Shown one piece after another: positions 8,348-15,913 of a stretch of 64,000 bases of DNA. The translations under genes were made by a program, and so were the position numbers. Each line of letters starts with the position of its first letter. Positions within the stretch are counted from its first letter, which is position 1. The notes under the pieces are model-generated. The model was not told the origin of the DNA. It was given only the letters and a program-made list of their open reading frames with translations, and did no database searches. Source of the stretch: Nocardioides sp. BP30 (GTDB taxonomy: Bacteria > Actinomycetota > Actinomycetes > Propionibacteriales > Nocardioidaceae); contig NZ_CP123620.1 of NCBI RefSeq assembly GCF_029873215.1, positions 2,542,001 to 2,606,000 on the forward strand, given 5' to 3'.

Positions 8348-9249
8348 CTCGCGTTCGCCAGGCCGCCGGTGCGGTGATCTTCGACCGGGTGGCCGGACCC
8401 GACGGCCCCACCCGGCGCGACCGGATCCACGGCCGCCCCGGACCCCGACTGGCGGAGCCGGGTACGCCGATCTGGCGGGTGCACAGCGACGCGGCCGTGT
8501 TCATCGGCGGCCTGCGCGCGCTGCTGCTCCAGGCGCTGCACCCGGCTGCGATGCGGGCGGTCTCCGAGCACAGCGGCTACCGCGGCGACATGCTGGGCCG
8601 GCTGGCACGGACCAGCACCTTCCTGGCAACCACCACCTTCGGCCACGTCGAGGACGCCGAGGAGGCGATCGAGGTGGTGCGTCGGATCCATCGCCGGGTG
8701 CGCGGCACCATGCCGGACGGCACGCCGTACCGGGCCGACGACCCGCACCTGCTGGAGTGGGTGCACGTCGCGGAGATCGACAGCTTCCTGACGGCCCACC
8801 AGACCTACGGCGCCCGGCCGCTCGATGCCGCCGAGCGCGACGAGTACGTCGCCCAGACCGCCGAGGTGGCGCGGCGTCTCGGCGTCCTCGATCCGCCCCT
8901 GACCGAACGCGACCTCAAGGAGCGGCTGGAGGCCTTCCGTCCGGAGCTCCGCTCCACGCCCGAGGCCCGCGAGGCCGTGAGCTTCCTGCTGCTCAGGCCT
9001 CCGCTCGGCCTGGCGGAGCGGGTGCCGTACACGGTGCTCGCGGTGGCGGCGATCGGACTGATGCCTCGCTGGGCCAGGTGGCCGCTGCGCCTACCGTGGC
9101 TGCCGGTCACCGAGCGCACGGTCGTGCGCGCGCTGGGGACCGTGGCCACCAGCACGATCCGATGGGCGATGACGCCGCAGCGCCCACCGACGCCACCGAA
9201 GCCACAGTCGCGACCGAGCCCACCTCCACCGTCAGCGGCGGGGGAGTGA
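8338..9249 (+). CDS. Oxygenase MpaB / latex-clearing-protein-like (DUF2236) protein
   Basis: 303 residues, GTG start inside the lipoprotein gene. It has the family pattern WRVHSDAAVFIGGLRALLLQ then ALHPAAMRAVSEHSGYR (about residues 40-80), followed by a helical region containing HVEDAEEAIEVVRRIHRRVR and a conserved WVHVAEIDSFL segment. Members of this family bind haem (Lcp) or an oxidation catalyst for mycophenolate side chains (MpaB). The conserved His in the ALHP region is present. The C-terminal tail is Pro-rich (RPPTPPKPQ) and looks disordered. The substrate is unknown. It is convergent with the next gene, with 3 bp between the stops. Confidence 0.88.
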   Translation: MLLTRVRQAAGAVIFDRVAGPDGPTRRDRIHGRPGPRLAEPGTPIWRVHSDAAVFIGGLRALLLQALHPAAMRAVSEHSGYRGDMLGRLARTSTFLATTTFGHVEDAEEAIEVVRRIHRRVRGTMPDGTPYRADDPHLLEWVHVAEIDSFLTAHQTYGARPLDAAERDEYVAQTAEVARRLGVLDPPLTERDLKERLEAFRPELRSTPEAREAVSFLLLRPPLGLAERVPYTVLAVAAIGLMPRWARWPLRLPWLPVTERTVVRALGTVATSTIRWAMTPQRPPTPPKPQSRPSPPPPSAAGE

Positions 9250-9252
9250 GCC

Positions 9253-9678
9253 TCAGAGGCCCAGCAGACGCGCCAGGGCGCGCCGGGCCTCCTCGGAGCG
9301 ACGGGCCTGTGCGGCCAGTCCCGCGGCGAGCGTCTGCGACCACTCCTCGACAGTGGTCTCCCGACGTGAGATCACCACGCCGCCGACCTCGGTGACGATC
9401 CGGGCGCGGGGCGCTCGGCCGCGCACCGGCTCGAGCTCGAGCGTCACCTCGTCCAGGTGCGCCCGGATCCGCGTCACCGTGCCCGGCCGGCCGGCGAGCC
9501 GGTCACCGACGGAGCGGCTCCGGTCGACCTCGACCGCTCCCGGCGGTAGGGCATCACCGAGGGTTCCGGTCAGCACGGTGGCGTAGGCCTCGAGATCGCG
9601 GACATCGGCGCGGAGCGCGGCGGCGACCATGGCGATGTCGAGGTCGCCTGCGCGGGGATCGTCGGGGGAATCGGACAC
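9253..9678 (-). CDS. Conserved hypothetical protein in the YbjQ-like cluster
   Basis: 141 residues, acidic N-terminus (MSDSPDDPRAGDLDIAM) and a C-terminal helical segment rich in Arg and Ala (QARRSEEARRALARLLGL). The middle part (GTVTRIRAHLDEVTLELEPV) looks beta-stranded. I do not recognise a family with a known function. It lies 12 bp downstream of the first YbjQ-like gene on the same strand and is probably in one operon with the two YbjQ-like proteins. Confidence 0.75.
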   Translation of the reverse strand: MSDSPDDPRAGDLDIAMVAAALRADVRDLEAYATVLTGTLGDALPPGAVEVDRSRSVGDRLAGRPGTVTRIRAHLDEVTLELEPVRGRAPRARIVTEVGGVVISRRETTVEEWSQTLAAGLAAQARRSEEARRALARLLGL

Positions 9679-9690
9679 CTGCCGATCCTC

Positions 9691-10521
9691 TCAGTCGGTC
9701 AGCGGCAGGACCAGCGTGGGCTTGGCGATGATGTGGTCCTCCCGCAACGCCCGTACGGCGGTGCCGATCGCGAAGAACTCCGTGGTGTGGCCGCCCCAGC
9801 GGTGCGGCAGGCTGAGGAGCTGCACGCCGACGATCCCTTCGGCGTGAAGTCGCTCGGCCTCGTTCTGCATCCGGCCCATGGCCAGCTCGCGGGCGTCGTA
9901 CAGGGCCTCGGTGAACTGCGGGATCTCCACGTTCGCTCCGGCGTTGCCCAGCGCCTGCCAGAACTTCTGGTGGCCGATGTGGTAGACGCAGGTGCCCATC
10001 GTCATCCCAAGCGGCGCGTACCCGGCCTGCAGCAGCGTCCAGAAGTCCTGGCCGGAGAGGTCGGAGGTGAACGGCTGGCCGAGGTCGTTGCGCCAGGAGT
10101 GGTTCGGTGGCGCCAACGGGTGATCCGGGTCGGCCTTGACCGCGGTGCCGACGGCGATGAACTCCGCGATGTTCTCGCCGAACTCCTTGAACTCGATCTC
10201 CAGCCGGACGCCGACGATGCCGTCGGCGCCCAACGCGTCCGCCTCGGCCTCCATCCGCGTCATCGCCAGCTCGCGAGCGTGGTACATCGCCTCCGAGAGC
10301 GTGGTCAGCTCCTGGTTCTTGCCCCAGCGGCTGAGCTGGAGCCCGACGTGGTAGATGCTCGAGCCGAGCACCAGGCCGAGGGGACGGAAGCCCGCCTCGC
10401 GGACGAGCAGGAACTCGTTGACGCTGAGGTCGGAGGTGAACAACCCCCGGTGCTCGCCCTCGCGCATGGCGTTGAGGCGGTTGATCGCGTCCTGGGGGAT
10501 GGTGGTGTCGTCGAGCGTCAT
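9691..10521 (-). CDS. Tandem YbjQ-like (heavy-metal-binding-type) domain protein
   Basis: 276 residues made of two copies of the same domain. Each copy has FTSDLS..., a GFRPLG/GYAPLG segment, a G-S/T-x-Y-H-x-G segment (SIYHVG and CVYHIG), a HARELAMTRM / DARELAMGRM helix, and LGADGIVGV / LHAEGIVGV followed by a terminal strand AVGTAV / AIGTAV. This matches the YbjQ/DUF74 fold (small oligomeric beta-alpha-beta domains of unknown function, sometimes called heavy-metal-binding). Its ATG overlaps the stop of the upstream gene by 4 bp (ATGA). Confidence 0.8.
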   Translation of the reverse strand: MTLDDTTIPQDAINRLNAMREGEHRGLFTSDLSVNEFLLVREAGFRPLGLVLGSSIYHVGLQLSRWGKNQELTTLSEAMYHARELAMTRMEAEADALGADGIVGVRLEIEFKEFGENIAEFIAVGTAVKADPDHPLAPPNHSWRNDLGQPFTSDLSGQDFWTLLQAGYAPLGMTMGTCVYHIGHQKFWQALGNAGANVEIPQFTEALYDARELAMGRMQNEAERLHAEGIVGVQLLSLPHRWGGHTTEFFAIGTAVRALREDHIIAKPTLVLPLTD

Positions 10522-11429
10522 CGACGGGTCTCCTTGGGTCGGCCGAGCGGCAGGATGCTGAGGCTCGAGGTGGGATCGGCGGGGGCACGCCGGAAGGACG
10601 TGGCCGCCGTACCGACGAACCGGGCGCGGGCGTAGTGGTCGGTGTGGTTGTCCGACACCTCGCGCTCCCAGACGTGCAGGTCCAGGTCGGAGACGAGGAC
10701 CGCCTCTCCGCCGTGGTTGCGGGCACGCCGCTCGAACTGCGTTCGGGCGTCGTGCCGCACGGTCTGGACGAGGTCGGTGTAGCCGTCGATCTCGGTATTG
10801 GCCTGCCAGCGCCAGCGCTGCTGCTGGGTCCGGTAGTCGTCGTGTCGAACGGCCGCGGCGATGCCGACGGCGATGCCCGTGGGGACCCAGCCGGCGTGCA
10901 ACAGCTTGGCGACGTCGGCGCCGGCCAGCTCGGTGGTGAACGGGACACTCGCGCGGCCGGGACCATGCCCGCGCACCGCGGTCCCGAGCGCGACGAACTC
11001 CAGGTTGTCCGAGCCGAGGTGGTGATCGCTCAGCCGGATGCCGACGACGCCGTCGGCCCCGAGGAGGCGAGCCTCCTCCAACAGCCGACGCAACGCCGTG
11101 TCCCATCCGCGGTAGAGCGCTTCGACGTACGGGCTCAGCCCCGCCCAGCGACTCCGCGTCCCCGAGGTGACGGTACGCGAGGTGTTCCAGCCGTAGGCCA
11201 TGTCACAGCCGAAGCCCTGCCAGCCCACCTGCTCGACGATGCAGCCCATCACCTCGCCGACCGGTGCGAAGCCGACCTCGGCCAGGGCTGCCGCGTCGGG
11301 GACGCTCAGCAGCGAGGTCGCCACCTGGGCGTCGGCTGCGCGGGCGAGTCGCTCGCGGGCGGCGGGCGGCAGCCCGATGCCGTTCCAGGGCTGCGGTTCC
11401 TCATCGGGCACGGGCCCATCGTGCCGCAC
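10518..11429 (-). CDS. Second tandem YbjQ-like domain protein
   Basis: 303 residues if translated from the GTG at 11429; a GTG at 11411 is an alternative. It carries a first YbjQ-like domain (GFAPVGEVMGCIVEQVGW ... LLEEARLLGADGVVGIRL ... EFVALGTAV) and a more diverged second one (GWVPTGIAVGIAAAVRHDDY ... FERRARNHGGEAVLVSDLDL ... ARFVGTAA). Together with its neighbour this makes four related domains in two coupled genes. The second domain has lost the Gly-Val-Val-Gly core, which may reflect asymmetric hetero-oligomers (inference). Confidence 0.78.
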   Translation of the reverse strand: MRHDGPVPDEEPQPWNGIGLPPAARERLARAADAQVATSLLSVPDAAALAEVGFAPVGEVMGCIVEQVGWQGFGCDMAYGWNTSRTVTSGTRSRWAGLSPYVEALYRGWDTALRRLLEEARLLGADGVVGIRLSDHHLGSDNLEFVALGTAVRGHGPGRASVPFTTELAGADVAKLLHAGWVPTGIAVGIAAAVRHDDYRTQQQRWRWQANTEIDGYTDLVQTVRHDARTQFERRARNHGGEAVLVSDLDLHVWEREVSDNHTDHYARARFVGTAATSFRRAPADPTSSLSILPLGRPKETRR

Positions 11430-11481
11430 GGATCAGGCGTCGTCCGGAATCATCGCGGGAAGGGGCGTGTTGCAGCCCGGC

Positions 11482-12573
11482 GTGACCAGCACTCTCTTCG
11501 AGCCCCTGTCCGTCGGCGCGATCACGCTGCCCAACCGCGTGCTGATGGCGCCCCTGACCCGGATGCGCGCGACCGACCCCGGCGACGTGCCGAACCCGTT
11601 GATGGCGCAGTACTACCGCCAGCGCGCGGGAGCGGGCCTGATCGTCACCGAGGGCACCCAGATCTCGCCGATCGGCAAGGGCAACATGGACACCCCTGGC
11701 ATCTACAGCGACGAGCAGGTCGAGGGATGGCGGCAGATCACCGATGCGGTGCACGCCGAGGGCGGCCGGATCGCCGCGCAGTTGTGGCACGTGGGCCGGG
11801 TGTCGCACCCCGACCTGATCGGCGGCGAGCTGCCGGTCTCGGCCTCGGCCAACAGCTACCGCAGCCGGGCGACCCTGAAGGGCCCGGACGGGCTGCCGCA
11901 GCGCGCCGACTCCCCGACGCCGCGGCCGCTGAGCGCCGAGGAGATCGCCGCGACGCTGGAGGACTACGCCCGCGCGACCCGCAACGCGCGCGAGGCCGGG
12001 TTCGACCTGGTCGAGATCCACGGCGCCCACGGCTACCTGATCCACCAGTTCCTCGGCCGCGGCAGCAACCACCGCGACGACGAGTACGGAGGCTCGCAGG
12101 AGAACCGCGCCCGGTTCGCCCTCGAGGTCGTCGACACGGTGGTGGGCGCCTGGTCCGCCGACCGCACCGGCATCCGGATCTCCCCGCAGGGCTCGTTCAA
12201 CGGCCTGGAGGAGGACGACCTTCCGATGGCGATCCACCTGGCCGGCGAGCTCTCCCGTCGCAAGGTGGCGTTCCTGCACCTCTCCGAGCCCGACTGGGCC
12301 GGCGGACCCGCGTTGCAGGACGACTTCCGCAAGGAGCTGCGGGCGGCGTACGACGGAGCGATCTTCGGCGCGGGTGCCTACACGATCGAGAAGGCCGAGC
12401 GCCTGGTCGGCCTCGACCTGATCGACGCGGTGGCGTTCGGCAGGCCGTTCATCGCCAACCCGGACCTGCCGGAGCGGCTGCGGCTGGGCGCCGAGCTGAA
12501 CGCGCCGGTTCCGGCGACGTTCTACGGCGGCGACGCCGAGGGCTATACCGACTACCCGACCCTGACCGCCTGA
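11482..12573 (+). CDS. Old yellow enzyme family alkene reductase (NADH:flavin oxidoreductase)
   Basis: 363 residues, GTG start. An FMN-binding TIM barrel in the OYE/NemA style: LFEPLSVGAITLPNRVLMAP (5-24), PLTRMRA, AQLWHVGR (99-106), the substrate-binding EIHGAHGYLIHQF with His180/His183/Tyr185, then GRGSNHRDDEYGG and the phosphate-binding IFGAGAYT and VAFGRPFIANPDL. These enzymes reduce activated C=C bonds such as enones and maleimides, and some nitro compounds. It stands alone, divergent from the YbjQ-like cluster. The length is typical. Confidence 0.93.
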   Translation: MTSTLFEPLSVGAITLPNRVLMAPLTRMRATDPGDVPNPLMAQYYRQRAGAGLIVTEGTQISPIGKGNMDTPGIYSDEQVEGWRQITDAVHAEGGRIAAQLWHVGRVSHPDLIGGELPVSASANSYRSRATLKGPDGLPQRADSPTPRPLSAEEIAATLEDYARATRNAREAGFDLVEIHGAHGYLIHQFLGRGSNHRDDEYGGSQENRARFALEVVDTVVGAWSADRTGIRISPQGSFNGLEEDDLPMAIHLAGELSRRKVAFLHLSEPDWAGGPALQDDFRKELRAAYDGAIFGAGAYTIEKAERLVGLDLIDAVAFGRPFIANPDLPERLRLGAELNAPVPATFYGGDAEGYTDYPTLTA

Positions 12574-12606
12574 GCATGGCCGTGCCGCTCCGGGTAACGG
12601 AGGGGC

Positions 12607-13728
12607 ATGGAGACACCACGCACCGTCGGGGTCGAGGAGGAGCTGCTCCTCATCGACCCGGAGACCCGCACGATCAGCCCTCGGTCCACCCAGGTCATCC
12701 GGGCCAACGAGGACCGTTCCGGCGCGGCCCCACGAGCGGCCAGCGACGAGCTCGATCAGGAGCTGTTCCTGCACCAGGTCGAGACCCGCACCGACCCGTC
12801 TGACTCGTTGGCCGAGATCGAGCGCCAGCTCGTGGCCGGGAGGCGCACGGCCGGTACCGCGGCGGAGGCCTCCGGGCTGGCGGTGGTGGCGTCGGGGATC
12901 GTGCCGATCGGCGGTGCCGACCCGCAGGTCTCGCCGAACGATCGCTACCGGGACATGGTCGCGACGTTCGGCGAGACCGCTCGGACGGGCCAGACCTGCG
13001 GCTGCCACGTGCACGTCGCGATCGCCTCTCCCGAGGAGGGGGTCGGCGTGATCGACCGGATCACGCCGTGGCTGCAGGTCCTGGTCGCGATCGCCGCGAA
13101 CTCGCCGTACTTCGAGGGCCGCGACACCAACTACGCCTCGTGGCGCAGCCAGGCGTGGACGCGCTGGCCGAGTGCGGGTCCGACCGAGGCCTTCGGGTCG
13201 GTCGAGGGCTACGAGGAGACCTCCCGTCTGCTCAAGATGACCGGCGCCGCCCGTGACGACGGCATGCTCTACTACGACGCCCGGCTGTCGAAGGGACAGC
13301 CGACCGTCGAGGTGCGCGTGCTCGACGTATGCACCGACCTGGCTGACACGGTGCTCTGCGCAGCGCTGGTGCGCGGTCTGGTGGAGACGGCGGCTGACGC
13401 GTGGGCGGCGGGGGAGCCGCTGGAGCGCTGGCGGGCGGAGATCCTGCGTGCGAGCAGTTGGCGAGCGGCGCACGTCGGCCTGGCCGACTCCCTGGTGCAT
13501 CCCGGTCTGCGGGAGCTGCGGCCGGCGCGTGAGGTGGTGGGCGCCCTGGTGGAGCACGTCCGGCCGGCGCTGGAGGCGGCCGGCGACCTGGACCTCGTCA
13601 GGGCGGGGGTGGAGCGTGTGCTGCAGGCGGGTGGCGCGACCCGACAGCGGGCGGCGTACGAGCGCAGTGGCAGCGTCGAGGGTGTCGTGGACGACCTGAT
13701 CACGCGTACGGACAGCACATGGCGGTGA
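12607..13728 (+). CDS. YbdK-type carboxylate-amine ligase (glutamate-cysteine ligase 2 family)
   Basis: 373 residues. Starts with the family hallmark TVGVEEELLLIDPETR (residues 6-21), then ELFLHQVETRTDP, a GCHVHVAI segment (metal/ATP binding), NSPYFEGRDTNYASWR and PTVEVRVLDVCTD. The family contains weak gamma-glutamyl-cysteine ligases; in organisms that make mycothiol instead of glutathione the real substrate is uncertain. It lies 33 bp after the old yellow enzyme gene and ends in a strong hairpin. Confidence 0.9.
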   Translation: METPRTVGVEEELLLIDPETRTISPRSTQVIRANEDRSGAAPRAASDELDQELFLHQVETRTDPSDSLAEIERQLVAGRRTAGTAAEASGLAVVASGIVPIGGADPQVSPNDRYRDMVATFGETARTGQTCGCHVHVAIASPEEGVGVIDRITPWLQVLVAIAANSPYFEGRDTNYASWRSQAWTRWPSAGPTEAFGSVEGYEETSRLLKMTGAARDDGMLYYDARLSKGQPTVEVRVLDVCTDLADTVLCAALVRGLVETAADAWAAGEPLERWRAEILRASSWRAAHVGLADSLVHPGLRELRPAREVVGALVEHVRPALEAAGDLDLVRAGVERVLQAGGATRQRAAYERSGSVEGVVDDLITRTDSTWR

Positions 13729-13750
13729 CGGCTCGCGCCGCCACCGCCAT
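13719..13750. terminator. Hairpin terminator overlapping the ligase stop codon
   Basis: Arms of 14 bp (13719-13732 and 13737-13750, arm atggcggtgacggc, one mismatch) with a 4-base loop. It begins inside the last codons of the ligase gene and ends 33 bp before the stop of the convergent DUF6131 gene, so it could serve both. Confidence 0.75.
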
Positions 13751-13782
13751 GGCTGGATGTATCGAGAGGAGGATCCTCGCGA

Positions 13783-13938
13783 TCACCAATAGTGTGCGCG
13801 GGGACCGACCTGCCGGCCGGCAGAGCCCAGGATCCACAGCACAGCCCCGACGACGATCAAGATGATCCCGATGGTCCACAGGACCGGCACGCTGAGTACC
13901 GCTCCGAGGATCAGCAGGATCAGGCCGAGAATGATCAT
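13783..13938 (-). CDS. Small DUF6131-type membrane protein
   Basis: 51 residues, MIILGLILLILGAVLSVPVL at the start, then TIGIILIVVGAVLWILG and a short polar tail. It forms two transmembrane helices joined by a tight turn. The composition and spacing match the tiny DUF6131 actinobacterial family, whose role is unknown. A good Shine-Dalgarno sequence (ggaaggag, 5 bases before the ATG) supports it as a real gene despite its size. Confidence 0.8.
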   Translation of the reverse strand: MIILGLILLILGAVLSVPVLWTIGIILIVVGAVLWILGSAGRQVGPRAHYW

Positions 13939-14112
13939 GGCGACTCCTTCCGACGGGCCCGCGGTCGCAGGCCGATCAGGCCCGGTACCCCCGGGGGCTT
14001 CTTCGGGAAACCTGCCGGAGGGCGGGGGAGCGTGTCACAGGCTCGTGCACGCTGCGGAGACCGCCGTCACTCAGTGACGCGTCGAGTGCGACAAGGTGAC
14101 GGGTCGCGGGTC

Positions 14113-15639
14113 TCAGCGGCGACCGGAGCTGAACGACGCGGCACTGTGCGGCCGGCCGCCGCCGGTGGCAGCACCGGTGCCGGCACCGTTGCCACCGCCA
14201 TTGCCACTGCCGCCGCCGCGACCGCCGCGACGACGACCGCCACCCGATCCGGCCGGCTTCGTACCGGACGCGGCTGCCGCAGGCTTGGCGCCCTGCTTGG
14301 CGCCGTTGCCGGAGCCGCCCTTCGACGAGCCCTGCCCACGCTGGGCGGGTGCCGTACCGTCGGCCGCCTGGCGCTTGCGGGCGCGGCTGCCCGGACGGCT
14401 CTTCCGGCTGCCGGCACCCTCACCGGCGGGACGGCGCTCGGGCTGCACGACGACCGGCTCGAACGCGCCTGGACGGCTGCGCTCGCCGGGGGCGAGCTGG
14501 ACCAGGATGGGGTGCGCGACGCTGTCCACCCGCGTGGTCTGCGGCTTGATGCCGGCGGCCTTGGTGAGGTCGCGCACGTCCTTGACCTGGTCGCTGGTCA
14601 TCAGCGTGACGACCGTGCCCTCGTTGCCGGCCCGGGCCGTGCGCCCGGAGCGGTGCAGGTAGGCCTTGTGCTCCGACGGCGGGTCGGCGTGCACCACCAG
14701 CGCCACATCGTCCACGTGGATGCCGCGGGCGGCGATGTCGGTGGCCACCAGCGCGGTGGCCTCGCCGCTGTGGAACGCGTCCATGTTGCGGGTACGCGCG
14801 TTCTGCGACAGGTTGCCGTGCAGGTCCACAGCCGGCACGCCGTTGCGGTTGAGCTGCCGCGCTAGCGCCTTGGCGCCGTGCTTGGTGCGGGTGAACACGA
14901 CCGTGCGGCCGGGAGCACTGGCCAGGTCGGTGAGGATGGCGACGCGCTGGTCGCGCTCGATGTGCAGGACGTGGTGCGACATGGTCGCGACCGGCGACTG
15001 CGCGGAGTCGGCCTGGTGGGTGACCGGGTTGGCGAGGAACTGCTTCACCAACGCGTCGATGGCCTTGTCCAGCGTGGCGGAGAAGAGCAGTCGCTGGCTG
15101 CCCTTCGGCGTCGCCGCGAGAAGCCGGCGCACGCCCGGGAGGAAGCCGAGGTCGGCCATGTGGTCGGCCTCGTCGAGCACGGTGATCTCGATGTCGGCCA
15201 GCGTGCAGTGCTTCTGACCGATCAGGTCCTCGAGGCGGCCCGGGCAGGCGATCACGATGTCGACGCCGCGGTGGAGGGCGTCGACCTGCGGCTTCTGACC
15301 GACGCCGCCGAAGACGGTCCGGGTGGTCAGACCGGCGGCCTTGGCCAGCGGCGCGGCGGCGGCCTCGATCTGGCTGACCAGCTCGCGGGTGGGAGCCAGG
15401 ATCAGCGCGCGCGGCGCCCGCGGCCGAGGCGTACGGCGCTCCGCGGCGAGCCGGGCGATGACCGGCAGCAGGAAGGCGTAGGTCTTGCCGGATCCGGTCC
15501 GGCCGCGGCCGAGCACGTCGCGTCCGGCCAGGGAGTCGGGCAGCGTTGCTGCCTGGATGGGTGTCGGGGTGGTGATGCCCTGTCGGTCAAGCACGTCGGA
15601 CAGGGATGAGGGCAGGCCAAGACTGGCGAAGGAGGTCAC
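14113..15639 (-). CDS. DEAD-box RNA helicase with Gly/Arg-rich tail
   Basis: 508 residues. All helicase motifs are present: Q-motif (TPTPIQAATLP, 25-35), Walker A GRGRTGSGKT (44-53), PTRELVSQ, the DEAD box (LDEADH, 156-159), SAT, and the C-terminal HRSGRTAR. The last 120 residues are a low-complexity RNA-binding tail of Lys/Arg/Gly (GGGRRRGGRGGGSGNGGG), resembling RhlE/CsdA-type helicases that act in RNA decay, ribosome assembly and cold response. No auxiliary RNA-binding fold is apparent. The 274 bp upstream hold no other gene. Confidence 0.94.
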   Translation of the reverse strand: MTSFASLGLPSSLSDVLDRQGITTPTPIQAATLPDSLAGRDVLGRGRTGSGKTYAFLLPVIARLAAERRTPRPRAPRALILAPTRELVSQIEAAAAPLAKAAGLTTRTVFGGVGQKPQVDALHRGVDIVIACPGRLEDLIGQKHCTLADIEITVLDEADHMADLGFLPGVRRLLAATPKGSQRLLFSATLDKAIDALVKQFLANPVTHQADSAQSPVATMSHHVLHIERDQRVAILTDLASAPGRTVVFTRTKHGAKALARQLNRNGVPAVDLHGNLSQNARTRNMDAFHSGEATALVATDIAARGIHVDDVALVVHADPPSEHKAYLHRSGRTARAGNEGTVVTLMTSDQVKDVRDLTKAAGIKPQTTRVDSVAHPILVQLAPGERSRPGAFEPVVVQPERRPAGEGAGSRKSRPGSRARKRQAADGTAPAQRGQGSSKGGSGNGAKQGAKPAAAASGTKPAGSGGGRRRGGRGGGSGNGGGNGAGTGAATGGGRPHSAASFSSGRR

Positions 15640-15913
15640 GCAGAATCTCTCTGTTGGGCTTCTCGCCGAACAGCCGTGGTCCGAGGTCTCGGGCGGCTAC
15701 GCACGGACGCCTACGAGAACGAGGCTTCGACGTGCGGACAACTCGCGGCGAGAGCACGAGTCGATGTCACCAGACTACCGGACCACCGCCGTATCGGCCG
15801 CATCCTGGCGCGCGGCACGGGCGCGACAGGACATGCCTGCGCGCGGCGCGGGTACCGGAGAGGCGTCGCAGCGGCCGGACGCCAGCTGGTCGCACCACCT
15901 CTCGGAGCAGCAC

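Noticed and set aside
11401..13557. 718-codon minus-strand ORF opposite the old yellow enzyme and YbdK genes
   Set aside because: Shadow of two well-supported plus-strand genes; its translation is Arg/His/Gly-rich with no domains.
15640..15913. Possible leader peptide or RNA between the helicase and S53 genes
   Set aside because: No conserved RNA shape, no open frame with a good start, and only weak short repeats.
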